64,000 nucleotides of DNA from positions 62,001 through 126,000 of the forward strand of contig JARGPI010000012.1 of assembly GCA_029213005.1 (NCBI GenBank), read 5' to 3'. Of this stretch, positions 41,202 through 49,275 are shown piece after piece. Numbering within the stretch: the first letter of the stretch is position 1; each line of letters begins with the position of its first letter. The stretch comes from Verrucomicrobiales bacterium. GTDB lineage: Bacteria; Verrucomicrobiota; Verrucomicrobiia; Verrucomicrobiales; DEV007. Under the pieces are notes generated by a model, which ran no database searches, was not told where the DNA came from, and saw nothing but the letters and a program-made list of their open reading frames with translations. Position numbers and translations under genes: made by a program.

Positions 41202-43196
41202 ATGAACGATCAGATTCAACACCCCAATCAATCGCCGTTAACGGCACGTTTTTATTTGAGTGATCTAGCTCATCTGATCGGTCGCTACTGGTTTATCCTG
41301 TTTGCTGTCCCTGCTCTTCTCATCGCCGGCGTGGTTCTGTTTTATCTCCAAGGCACCAAATTCTACGGAGCCAGCGCCTCGGTCTATATGGACCCCAGCT
41401 TCGGCAGCCGCATCCAAACCGAGTCAAACCGGGGCATGCCGCAAGCCCAGCAGGATGACGAACAGGCTCTCTTTTCGATGGAGGAAACCATTTGCTCCGA
41501 CGCAATGATTTTGAGAGTTTTAAAGAAGCTTAATCTGACTGGCGATTCCGACTTCCTCCCCGAATCGATCAACAACCGCGTGGCAAATCAACTTGAGGTG
41601 TCGGATGCGCGGATCGTGGATTCTGTAAGGAAACGGTTTTCGTCCGAACTGATCAACGCGACACGTATCCTGAAAGTCTATGTCGAAGACCCTGATCCTG
41701 AGCGGGCCGTGCTAATTGCCCAAACCTTCATTTCTGAATTCGTCCTTTTTCTTCAGGAGCAAAAGGTTGATAGCGAAATCAACCTCAAAAAGAACCTTCT
41801 CTCTCAGGCCGAAAAGGTAAAAGCGCGAGCTATCGCTGCCGAGCAGGATTTGAATAAATTCCGAAACAAATATTCCGACTTTCTGGTAGAGCAGGATAGC
41901 AACCTGTTCAGCAACCAAATGCAGGAAGCCAGTAGCGAGCTAAACCAAACCAATGCGGAACTGATTAAATTGGAAACGCTTCTCGCAGGTTTTGCGCAAA
42001 TCGATGCTAAAGAGAATCCCGTCCGGATCCTGAACCTGGCAAAGGGCGAATACGCTGTCGATTTTGATCAGATTCTTTCTCAGAGAGCCGCCGCACTGGT
42101 TAACCTACAGGACGCTCAGCAACGATACGGTCCCCGCCATGCGAACTACCGGGCTGCCTACAATCAGTTCAAAAGCGTCGATCAATCGATACAGAATCAC
42201 GCTCAGGAAATCAAAAACTCCACCAAGACCCGTAAAATCTTATTGGAACAGCAAAAGGCAGCTCAGGAACACGAGGTTGCACTCCTACGCAATCAATTCA
42301 ACGAGTACAAATCCGCCAGTGCAGAGTTCCGGGGCCTACAGGCGACAGTGGACCGCGAATGGCAGTTGTATAATAAATTGAACGACAGAATGTTGAGCCT
42401 TTCCGATCAGGCCAATTTAAGTCCCAATCTGGCGACTCCTCTCGGTGACCCAATTGTCCCGTTTAAGCCCACCCAAAAGTATCTTATCTCGGCTGCTGCC
42501 GGCGCGATCCTACTCAGCACCGGTTGGTTGGTTATCATCGGAGCGTTATTAATTCTACGGGGACTACCATTCACCTGCCCTCGTCAGATTCAGGATCTAC
42601 TTGATGTCCCTATGGCAGGTTGCCTGACCAGAAAAGACCTCTCGAAACCCGGCATCCTCTCTTCGCTACCTCTACTGACCGGTTCATCCCGCGTCGTTCA
42701 CCTGACTTCAGCCGACCCCGGAAAGGGATCCACGAACATCTGCCAAATGGTTACCGAATCCTTTCTCGAACAGGGCACCGATGTGACAATTCTTCAGGTC
42801 ACCGACCAACCGGGTATCGATGAGTACCATTTTAACTCAGATGGCGTAGAATCTTTTATGATCCGGCCCTCCCAGATTGAAATCAGAAAACTGCGGCTCA
42901 CGATCCGTGATTTCCTCAATCACAATCCAAAGCGGACTATCATTATCGACTCCACTGCGGTCACCGATCCCGAAACCAAACTGGCTCTCGGTAAAATCAC
43001 CAATTCCACCGTGATACTGGTCAAAGAAAACGGAGTCACCCGGGAGCAGGCGAGAACCTGGTTCACCCGCTTCAAGAAAGAAGCCGGCAATATCCTGGCT
43101 CTATATCAAAGATCCAATTTCCCGACTGGAGGAACTCGCAAGGCTCTTCCGATGAAGGCGATGAATCCGGCGACAGAAGCCTTCCAACTCAAATAA
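41202..43196 (+). CDS. Wzz/GumC-type chain-length determinant with decayed BY-kinase domain
   Basis: A 664-residue inner-membrane polysaccharide co-polymerase. Membrane spans lie at about 25-52 and 427-455, bracketing a long periplasmic coiled-coil (about 180-400) rich in Gln/Lys/Glu. After the second span (460-640) is a cytoplasmic domain placed and shaped like a bacterial tyrosine kinase. However, the P-loop reads SADPGKGSTN instead of PGEGKST, and IIDSTAVTDPE replaces the DxxP Walker B. No C-terminal tyrosine cluster is present. The kinase is therefore probably inactive and may only bind nucleotide or a partner. It controls chain length of the polymer made by the Wzy-like protein 12 bp downstream. 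Confidence 0.83.
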   Translation: MNDQIQHPNQSPLTARFYLSDLAHLIGRYWFILFAVPALLIAGVVLFYLQGTKFYGASASVYMDPSFGSRIQTESNRGMPQAQQDDEQALFSMEETICSDAMILRVLKKLNLTGDSDFLPESINNRVANQLEVSDARIVDSVRKRFSSELINATRILKVYVEDPDPERAVLIAQTFISEFVLFLQEQKVDSEINLKKNLLSQAEKVKARAIAAEQDLNKFRNKYSDFLVEQDSNLFSNQMQEASSELNQTNAELIKLETLLAGFAQIDAKENPVRILNLAKGEYAVDFDQILSQRAAALVNLQDAQQRYGPRHANYRAAYNQFKSVDQSIQNHAQEIKNSTKTRKILLEQQKAAQEHEVALLRNQFNEYKSASAEFRGLQATVDREWQLYNKLNDRMLSLSDQANLSPNLATPLGDPIVPFKPTQKYLISAAAGAILLSTGWLVIIGALLILRGLPFTCPRQIQDLLDVPMAGCLTRKDLSKPGILSSLPLLTGSSRVVHLTSADPGKGSTNICQMVTESFLEQGTDVTILQVTDQPGIDEYHFNSDGVESFMIRPSQIEIRKLRLTIRDFLNHNPKRTIIIDSTAVTDPETKLALGKITNSTVILVKENGVTREQARTWFTRFKKEAGNILALYQRSNFPTGGTRKALPMKAMNPATEAFQLK

Positions 43197-43208
43197 AGCT
43201 TCGGCAAC

Positions 43209-44414
43209 GTGCAATCAGCAGGAAACAGCATAGCTCACCATCGATCGGTGCTTTCGACTCCTCTACCGTCGGTTTACTACGCCGCCCATAACGGAGTGGT
43301 TCTGATCCAGGCGTTATTGGTCCTCCTGGCACCGTGGGTGTCGTACCTGTCCGGCGAGCCTACCATCATGGACCGAATGGTAGACCTGACCTTTGCGGGT
43401 TACCTGGCACTGATTGCGGTTCGGTGTATTTTTGACAAACCGACCTTCCGCCTCATGGCAGGACTGGCCCTGATCGGTGCCTACGGGGGGGCCGGCTTAA
43501 TCGAGGCAATAACCGCAAACAACCTGGGCGGATTTGTCTATGAGGCAAAGCTTCTCGTATCCGCCGCTCTGTTTTTCTGCCTACTGGACAAACGCCCCAC
43601 CGTTTCTGATCTTACGGTCAAAATTCTGTTCTTCAGCTTCATCATCGCATCCTGCATTTTTCTGGTTTTATTCAGAGGTGAACGACTTCACATCGTCAAC
43701 GAAAGCAACTACCTTTGTCTCTATATCGGGATCACGATGTTTTCCTACCTATCGGCAAAAGGCCGGGCGGTTGGGCTCCGGACAATTGTCGGTCTTGGTA
43801 TATTTACCCTGTTTCTGATTGTCGCGACCCAGAGCCGAACCGGTGCTGGCTTCATGCTCTTGATTTGGTTGGTATATATCTGGGAGCGATTCGGCTTTCG
43901 TACCGCCTTCTTGGGAGGTATCGCAATGAGCGTAATTGTCACCATTGCCGGTATTACCGCCATCGCTCTCGATGCTCCGATTGTAAAACGCTTCGAGGAA
44001 CTCAAAAACCCGGGAAAAGTAGACCGTTTCATCTTTTTCGAACAGGCGGTAAAAATAGTTCAGAGGCGCCCCATCCAGGAAAACCTTATGCGTTTTTCCT
44101 ACGCCGATCCGGTATCAACCCGGGTTCCTAACGATATGAAGTGGCTTACCAGTCACAGTGAGCACGGAACCGAGATCGGGCAGCTCTACCCCCACCATTT
44201 TCATCTCGCCTTCCTGCGAATTTTAGTAGGCCACGGATTCATCCCGTTTTTTCTTTATCTGGCAGTAATTGTGCTTCTCTGGAAGGTTAACAAATACCTT
44301 TCCCTGGGGATCGCTATCTGCTCGCTCTCGATGTCAGTTCCCTACCTCTCATTGTTTTTCGGAACCTTACAACTTGCTTTGGCCTTCACACCTAATCGAC
44401 GCTCCACAAACTGA
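43209..44414 (+). CDS. O-antigen polymerase/ligase (Wzy/WaaL-like) membrane protein
   Basis: A 401-residue polytopic membrane protein with about ten hydrophobic segments. The central ATQSRTGAGFMLLIWL block is the typical Wzy_C family site (a conserved S/T-R-T/S-G), followed by an external loop of about 60-80 residues, with HFHLAFLRILVGHGF near its end. It polymerises repeat units or ligates the chain. The start is GTG at 43209, 12 bp after the wzz stop; no ATG gives a full first membrane span. It belongs to the wzz-wzy-wecG operon. Confidence 0.82.
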   Translation: MQSAGNSIAHHRSVLSTPLPSVYYAAHNGVVLIQALLVLLAPWVSYLSGEPTIMDRMVDLTFAGYLALIAVRCIFDKPTFRLMAGLALIGAYGGAGLIEAITANNLGGFVYEAKLLVSAALFFCLLDKRPTVSDLTVKILFFSFIIASCIFLVLFRGERLHIVNESNYLCLYIGITMFSYLSAKGRAVGLRTIVGLGIFTLFLIVATQSRTGAGFMLLIWLVYIWERFGFRTAFLGGIAMSVIVTIAGITAIALDAPIVKRFEELKNPGKVDRFIFFEQAVKIVQRRPIQENLMRFSYADPVSTRVPNDMKWLTSHSEHGTEIGQLYPHHFHLAFLRILVGHGFIPFFLYLAVIVLLWKVNKYLSLGIAICSLSMSVPYLSLFFGTLQLALAFTPNRRSTN

Positions 44415-44441
44415 GTCCCCAACTAAATTTTGAGGAATAAA

Positions 44442-45182
44442 ATGATACCCGCTATCAATCATAAAATTGAAAAAGACTTTCAATTACGAAAAGGGGAAAT
44501 ACACGCCTTTCTTAACCCGTATACCTATGTGGTCCTGAGGAAACACCAGGACCTCATTTCGCAATTCGATGTGATCCACTTCGACGGAATTGCCCTCTGT
44601 GGAATCTACCAACTCTTCGGTGTCAAGAGCGTGGCGAGGCGAAGTTTTGATATGACATCTGTCGCCCGCGATGTCCTTGAAGAAGCCTCAAACTCCCGCC
44701 TGACTGTGGCAATCGTCGGAACCGAAAAAGGAACCATCGATACTGCCGTGAACCGTCTCGTGGAAAAGTTTTCCATCGAAGTTGTTCTCAGCCGGGACGG
44801 GTATTTTGATTCACCAGAGGAACTACGAGGCTTCCAGGAGAAAATACTCGAGGTGAATCCTGATATCCTCATTGCGGGAATGGGAGTCATCCGGCAGGAA
44901 AAATTTCTCGCTGATTTAAAGCAAATGGGCTGGGAAGGAACCGGCTTTACTTGCGGTGGCTTCCTCCACCAAACAGCCGATCGGCTGGAGTACTACCCGC
45001 AAGCCCTGGACAAACTGAATTTGAGATGGGCCTATCGCGTTTGGAAAGACCCTTATGTGATCAGACGATACTGTCTCGATTACCCCAAATTTCTCTACTG
45101 CTTTATCAAGGACTACGTATCGTGGAAATTTAAGCAAAACCGCGAACTGAAGCCGACTGTACAGGGTACAATCAAAGACTGA
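44442..45182 (+). CDS. WecG/TagA/CpsF-family (GT26) glycosyltransferase
   Basis: A 246-residue GT26 enzyme. Family blocks are HAFLNPYTYVVL, FDVIHFDGIALC (the catalytic D-G region), AIVGTEKGTID, and ILIAGMGVIRQEKFL (the usual GxPxQE region, here G-M-G-V-I-R-Q-E). GT26 enzymes add N-acetylmannosaminuronic acid, N-acetylmannosamine or similar sugars to a lipid-linked acceptor. The ATG at 44442 has GAGG seven bases upstream and is preferred over the TTG at 44430. The last residues TVQGTIKD and the stop codon are encoded by a paired repeat element, so the native C-terminus has probably been replaced or extended by it. Confidence 0.85.
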   Translation: MIPAINHKIEKDFQLRKGEIHAFLNPYTYVVLRKHQDLISQFDVIHFDGIALCGIYQLFGVKSVARRSFDMTSVARDVLEEASNSRLTVAIVGTEKGTIDTAVNRLVEKFSIEVVLSRDGYFDSPEELRGFQEKILEVNPDILIAGMGVIRQEKFLADLKQMGWEGTGFTCGGFLHQTADRLEYYPQALDKLNLRWAYRVWKDPYVIRRYCLDYPKFLYCFIKDYVSWKFKQNRELKPTVQGTIKD

Positions 45183-45192
45183 ACAGGGTACA
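45156..45192. repeat. Paired 15-bp element, locus 4: supplies the 3' end of the WecG-like gene
   Basis: Units ACTGTACAGGGTACA (45156-45170) and ACTGAACAGGGTACA (45178-45192) are direct, 7-bp spacer, 22 bp start to start. The single T-to-A difference in the second unit creates the TGA at 45180-45182 that ends the WecG-like gene. The pair ends 1 bp before the stop codon of the convergent secreted-protein gene. Confidence 0.9.
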
Positions 45193-45193
45193 A

Positions 45194-45922
45194 TCAGCGT
45201 CCCGTTAAAGAAGGGACTCCTGTGTAGTATCCTGCGGAGTCGCTTTTCACCAACCCGGCTGACGTGCGCCCTGCCTGACAGGCTTCACACACCGGAGCTG
45301 GCTTTTCGAATCCGTAGGCTTCGTAGACCGCTTCCCGTTTATCACTGAGATTGGAGTCTTTACGCTCATGAACGATGCCGCAGGTTTTACAAATTTCAGT
45401 TTTATCCTCCGGAGCGATATAGAAACGTTCATCACGATACCCCGCCGACTCAACAGCCCCTCCCTGCCGCGTCAGGGAAACATTGACTGATTTCGACTGA
45501 TTTTTCGAAAACGAACTTTGTTTCGAAGCCGAATTCCGCGCCATCCTCGGAGTTGGCTTCTCGTCGGCCCGAATCACAATATAATCACCCGGGAACACCG
45601 CGTTCCACACCTGGATAAATTCAGCATTCTGGTGACCCAGCTGAACCTCCAACCGCTCTGATAAGGCGGGATTTCTTTCATTAAGAACCACGACGTAGTT
45701 TTTACCCTCGTCTTCAATCACAGCGGAACGTGGCACCGCGACACACAATCTGCCCTCGATCACCCGGTTTCCGGCACGATCGATTGAGAGCCCCATTTCC
45801 CCAAGCGATTGATGGGTGAGCTTCAGTCCATCGGGGAGTACATCGTGGTCGAGTCCGTTAGCTTTCGACAGGTTAACCGCCAGCAGCGGTAGCAGCAGAG
45901 CAATCAAGCGTGTTTGATTCAT
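45194..45922 (-). CDS. Secreted protein with two CxxC motifs (zinc-ribbon-like)
   Basis: A 242-residue exported protein. The start at 45922 gives a clear signal peptide (MNQTRLIALLLPLLAVNL then SKANG); the frame upstream to 46060 would overlap the serC leader and bury it. The mature part has no recognised domain up to about residue 180. Near the C-terminus are C-K-T-C-G and C-E-A-C-Q, spaced about 37 residues apart, a layout that could bind zinc or form disulfides. An IVIRADEKP segment suggests a beta-rich region before them. It is convergent with the wecG-like gene and divergent from serC. Confidence 0.6.
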   Translation of the reverse strand: MNQTRLIALLLPLLAVNLSKANGLDHDVLPDGLKLTHQSLGEMGLSIDRAGNRVIEGRLCVAVPRSAVIEDEGKNYVVVLNERNPALSERLEVQLGHQNAEFIQVWNAVFPGDYIVIRADEKPTPRMARNSASKQSSFSKNQSKSVNVSLTRQGGAVESAGYRDERFYIAPEDKTEICKTCGIVHERKDSNLSDKREAVYEAYGFEKPAPVCEACQAGRTSAGLVKSDSAGYYTGVPSLTGR

Positions 45923-46065
45923 CCCCAAAAGACGAGCAGTCCCTTTCCCTGATTCAATTTTAATGGCGGAAAATTTGCCCTTCAGCCCCCCATCCCCCCG
46001 ACCACCGAACAATCCATTTGTCTTCCTCCGAACTGGGGCAATCTTTGCGCGAATTACCATTTTCT

Positions 46066-47217
46066 ATGACAAAACCAGAACGTCGTCCCGATTGTCCTAA
46101 CTTTTCTTCAGGTCCCTGCGCTAAGAGACCCGGATGGAGTCCCGAAGTATTGTCCAACGCGGTAACAGGTCGATCGCATCGCTCCAAGCCGGGGAAAGCC
46201 AGACTGAAAGAGGTCATCGACCTGACCAAAGAGATTTTGGAAATCCCTGATGACTACGTTTGCGGCATCGTTCCCGCATCAGACACCGGCGCGATCGAAA
46301 TGGCGATGTGGTCTCTTCTCGGAGAGCGCGGTGTCGATCTCTTTGCCTGGGAAAGCTTCGGCAGCGCCTGGGTAAAAGACGTTCAAAAACAACTCAAGCT
46401 CGATGATGCCCGTGCCTTCGTGGCGGATTACGGGGACATTCCCGATTTCTCACAGGCCGATTTTTCCCGCGACGTATTATTAACCTGGAACGGAACCACC
46501 TCCGGAGTGAAAATTCCGAATGGTGATTTTATCCCCGATGATCGGGATGGTCTTGTCATTGCCGACTCCACCTCCGCCGTTTTCGCCATGGAAATGCCGT
46601 GGGAGAAACTCGACGTTGTAACCTGGTCCTGGCAGAAAGTGATGGGCGGCGAAGCCGCTCACGGCATGATCGTTCTGAGCCCCAAAGCCGTGGCTCGTCT
46701 CGAAAGCTACACGCCTGCCTGGCCGATGCCGAAAATCTTCCAGTTAACCAAGGGCGGTAAACTGATCGAAGGCATTTTCGCCGGGGAAACCATTAACACC
46801 CCTTCCATGCTGGCAGTGGAGGATGCCCTCGACGGACTTCAGTGGGCAAAAAGCATCAACGGTCTATCCGGGTTGATTGAACGGTCCGAAAACAACCTCA
46901 AAGCAATCGCCGACTGGGTCGACGACCGCGACTGGGTCGCATTCCTCGCCAAAGAGCCCGAAACCCGATCCAATACCTCGATCTGCCTGAAAATTGTCGA
47001 TCCCTGGTATCAGGCACTTCCGGCCGACGAACAGGCCGCAAAAGCCAAACAACTCGCCAGCCTTTTAGACGCCGAAGGCGTTGCTTATGATATCGGAGCC
47101 TACCGGGACGCTCCCGCAGGTCTCCGAATCTGGGGTGGCGCCACCGTTGAGACGTCCGATATCGAGGCATTATTGCCATGGTTGGATTGGGCCTTCGAGG
47201 AAATTAAAGGATCGTAA
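46066..47217 (+). CDS. serC: Phosphoserine aminotransferase
   Basis: SerC makes 3-phosphoserine from 3-phosphohydroxypyruvate and glutamate in serine synthesis. The family opening is PNFSSGPCAKRPGW (residues 11-24). The WSWQKVMGGEAAHG block holds the PLP-binding Lys. VPASDTGAIEMAMW is the cofactor-phosphate region. The sequence resembles the long form seen in alphaproteobacteria and some archaea rather than the E. coli form. The ATG at 46066 is chosen because the family motif begins 10 residues on; an upstream frame to 46018 lies in the divergent promoter region. No serA or serB is adjacent. Confidence 0.9.
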   Translation: MTKPERRPDCPNFSSGPCAKRPGWSPEVLSNAVTGRSHRSKPGKARLKEVIDLTKEILEIPDDYVCGIVPASDTGAIEMAMWSLLGERGVDLFAWESFGSAWVKDVQKQLKLDDARAFVADYGDIPDFSQADFSRDVLLTWNGTTSGVKIPNGDFIPDDRDGLVIADSTSAVFAMEMPWEKLDVVTWSWQKVMGGEAAHGMIVLSPKAVARLESYTPAWPMPKIFQLTKGGKLIEGIFAGETINTPSMLAVEDALDGLQWAKSINGLSGLIERSENNLKAIADWVDDRDWVAFLAKEPETRSNTSICLKIVDPWYQALPADEQAAKAKQLASLLDAEGVAYDIGAYRDAPAGLRIWGGATVETSDIEALLPWLDWAFEEIKGS

Positions 47218-47279
47218 AACCCCCGTTTCATCTGCAAAAAGGCGCCGTGAGAATTGATTCGTAAACCTGAATCATCAGG

Positions 47280-47326
47280 GACCGCAAAATAGATTGTGAA
47301 ATTTTTCACAAATAGCCGTTGCGGTC
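47280..47326. promoter_or_regulatory. Concentric dyads upstream of atpB, inner TTGTGA-N6-TCACAA
   Basis: The inner dyad TTGTGAAATTTTTCACAA (47294-47311) is a perfect CRP/FNR-type site, identical in its arms to 281-298. An outer inverted repeat, GACCGCAA (47280-47287) and TTGCGGTC (47319-47326), has the same centre to within half a base. The structure ends 29 bp before the atpB start, where an activator site or leader hairpin could act on the whole ATP synthase operon. Confidence 0.6.
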
Positions 47327-47355
47327 TTGGAATCTTTGATTAACATGGCGCGCAG

Positions 47356-48369
47356 ATGAGCGAACTGTGCTCATTAAACAACGTCTCCGTAATGGATTTC
47401 AGCCCATCCCTTTCGATATTTAATTCGATTCACCCTCTGGTCGCTGCGGGACTCGCTCCCGGCGAGCTTCCGGGCTTCGGTTGGTTTACGAATTCTCTTC
47501 TTTTCGCACTGCTCGTAACCGCCGTGGTTTTGGTCTTCACCAGAATGGCGACCAGCAGAATGGAATTGATACCCGGTAAGAAACAAAACTTCGTGGAATA
47601 CGTCGTCGAGTTTCTTTACACCCAGGTTGAGGGAATTGTCGGGCACCACGTTGCTCCGAAAGTTTTTCCGATTCTCGCGACCATCTTCATCTTCGTTCTG
47701 GCCTCAAACTGGGCAGGATTGATCCCCGGGGTTGGAACGGTAGGATTCGCCGGTGGCGAAGAATACATGGCAGGCCCTCTTACGATTAAAACGGATGCCG
47801 GTCACGAAGAGGACCACGCCGCCGATCATGACCACGCTCACACAGCGGATGATCACGCTCACGATGGTGAACATGACGCAGAGGACCACGTTCACGCTTT
47901 CACACCAATTTTCAGACCTCCCACGGCTGACTTGAACTTCACTTTGGCTCTCGCCTGCGTCTTTATGATCGTCTGGGCTTGGGTCACATTCAAAGAAGTT
48001 GGGGTTAAAGGATTTATCGACCACACCTTTGGACCCAAAGGGGGATTGGAAGGTGCCATCAAACTGGCCCTGATTCCGATCTTCATCTTCGTGGGAATTA
48101 TTGAGGTGATTTCGATCGCCGCTCGTCCGGTCTCTCTGTCACTCCGTTTGTTTGGTAACGTCTACGCCGGTGAGACGCTGCTGCATTCGATGATGCAGAT
48201 GGGTAAACAGTTTGGCCTCGGTGGTATTCCGATGTTTATCACGAGCGTCCTGCTCCCTCTTCCCTTTTACTTCATGGAAATTCTCGTTGGTGTGCTGCAA
48301 GCCACAGTCTTCGCACTGCTATGTGCGGTGTTTGTCAAACTTTCGACAGCTCACGAAGAGGAACATTAA
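47356..48369 (+). CDS. atpB: ATP synthase F0 subunit a, with His/Asp-rich insertion
   Basis: Subunit a forms the proton half-channels beside the c-ring. The 337-residue protein has five or more membrane spans. The essential Arg is in SLSLRLFGN (near residue 260), with LRLFGNVYAGE fully conserved. Between the second span and the next, residues 149-181 form an insertion with 10 His and 12 acidic residues in 33 positions; this is not part of the ordinary family and is likely exposed on one membrane face. A second in-frame ATG at 47392 is possible. It is the first gene of a complete atpBEFHAGDC operon; no atpI precedes it. Upstream lies the concentric dyad structure. Confidence 0.93.
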   Translation: MSELCSLNNVSVMDFSPSLSIFNSIHPLVAAGLAPGELPGFGWFTNSLLFALLVTAVVLVFTRMATSRMELIPGKKQNFVEYVVEFLYTQVEGIVGHHVAPKVFPILATIFIFVLASNWAGLIPGVGTVGFAGGEEYMAGPLTIKTDAGHEEDHAADHDHAHTADDHAHDGEHDAEDHVHAFTPIFRPPTADLNFTLALACVFMIVWAWVTFKEVGVKGFIDHTFGPKGGLEGAIKLALIPIFIFVGIIEVISIAARPVSLSLRLFGNVYAGETLLHSMMQMGKQFGLGGIPMFITSVLLPLPFYFMEILVGVLQATVFALLCAVFVKLSTAHEEEH

Positions 48370-48447
48370 TCCGAAAAACCAATTTTTCTGTCGGGACCAT
48401 ACGCAAAGAGTGGGCGGCAGAGAACAGAAACAACAAAAAATAAAGAT

Positions 48448-48687
48448 ATGACAATGGTAACCGACATGCTTCCTCTTCTCGCTGAGTTGGAATTCAATGG
48501 CAACTTCGCTCTTGGCCTCGCCGGAGCTGGCGCAGGAATTGGGATTGGAATGACAGGAATGGCTGCTGCCAGTGCTGTTGGTCGTAACCCTACCGCGTTT
48601 GGTAACATTCTGACGATTGCGATCATCGGAATGGCACTCGCAGAGGCGATTGCGATTTACGGTCTGGTTATGGCCTTCAAGGGATAA
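48448..48687 (+). CDS. atpE: ATP synthase F0 subunit c
   Basis: The 79-residue c-ring subunit has two membrane helices joined by the polar loop GRNP (residues 45-48). The proton-carrying carboxylate is E66 in GMALAEAIAIYG. The first helix has the expected Gly/Ala-rich packing stretch (GAGAGIGIG). The Na+-type ligand set (Gln in helix 1 plus Ser/Thr after Glu) is not seen, so H+ coupling is likely. It is followed by a strong hairpin before atpF, which could help make c-subunit in excess. Confidence 0.95.
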   Translation: MTMVTDMLPLLAELEFNGNFALGLAGAGAGIGIGMTGMAAASAVGRNPTAFGNILTIAIIGMALAEAIAIYGLVMAFKG

Positions 48688-48696
48688 TCATTTCCA

Positions 48697-48723
48697 GGGT
48701 GCTGCTCCGCTGGAGTAGCACCC
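48697..48723 (+). other. Strong intercistronic hairpin between atpE and atpF
   Basis: GGGTGCTGCTCC (48697-48708) pairs with GGAGTAGCACCC (48712-48723) through a GCT loop. The 12-bp stem has one G-U pair. No T-run follows, so it is not a classical terminator. Its position directly after atpE (9 bp) fits a processing or 3'-stability element raising c-subunit expression. Confidence 0.6.
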
Positions 48724-48753
48724 GATCTTTATGTTGAACAAATTTATCTAAGC

Positions 48754-49254
48754 ATGGGTGAGATTTTTAAAGTATTTGGACTTCAGTGGGGACCTTTCCT
48801 GGCACAGGTCATCATTATCCTGATCGTCTACCTAATCCTTTCAAAGTATGCCTTTGGACCTGTAACGGCGATGCTTGAAGCCCGTCGCAAAAGGATTGCC
48901 GAAGGCGAAGAGGGTTTGAAGAAAATTAAGGCGGACTTATCAAAAGCCGAAGACCGCGTTCAGGAGATGCTCGACAAAGCAAATAAAGACGCTGAGCGTT
49001 TGATCTCTGAAGCTCGTGAGAGCGCTGAAACCGTCCGTGAACAGAAAACTCAGTCCGCGATCGCAGAAGCCAATCAGATTGTTGAGAAAGCACGCGAAGC
49101 TTCAAAATTGGAGCACGACCGGGTCATGTCCGAACTCAAGTCAGATTTTGGTCGCCTCGTCATTGGCGCGACTTCAAAGGTCTCCGGAAAAGTTCTGGAC
49201 GATTCCGATCAGAAGCGAATCAACGAAGAAGTGGCCGGTCAGGTTTCACTTTAA
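48754..49254 (+). CDS. atpF: ATP synthase F0 subunit b
   Basis: The 166-residue peripheral stalk subunit has one N-terminal membrane helix (about 10-30, FLAQVIIILIVYLIL) and a long charged helix to about 140 (RRKRIAEGEEGLKK and on) that dimerises as a coiled coil. This is the standard bacterial AtpF layout. The last 30 residues contact delta. Only one b-type gene is present, so the stalk is likely a homodimer. It is followed by atpH after 21 bp. Confidence 0.93.
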   Translation: MGEIFKVFGLQWGPFLAQVIIILIVYLILSKYAFGPVTAMLEARRKRIAEGEEGLKKIKADLSKAEDRVQEMLDKANKDAERLISEARESAETVREQKTQSAIAEANQIVEKAREASKLEHDRVMSELKSDFGRLVIGATSKVSGKVLDDSDQKRINEEVAGQVSL

Positions 49255-49275
49255 TCCAACAGGAACTCTTAAAGC

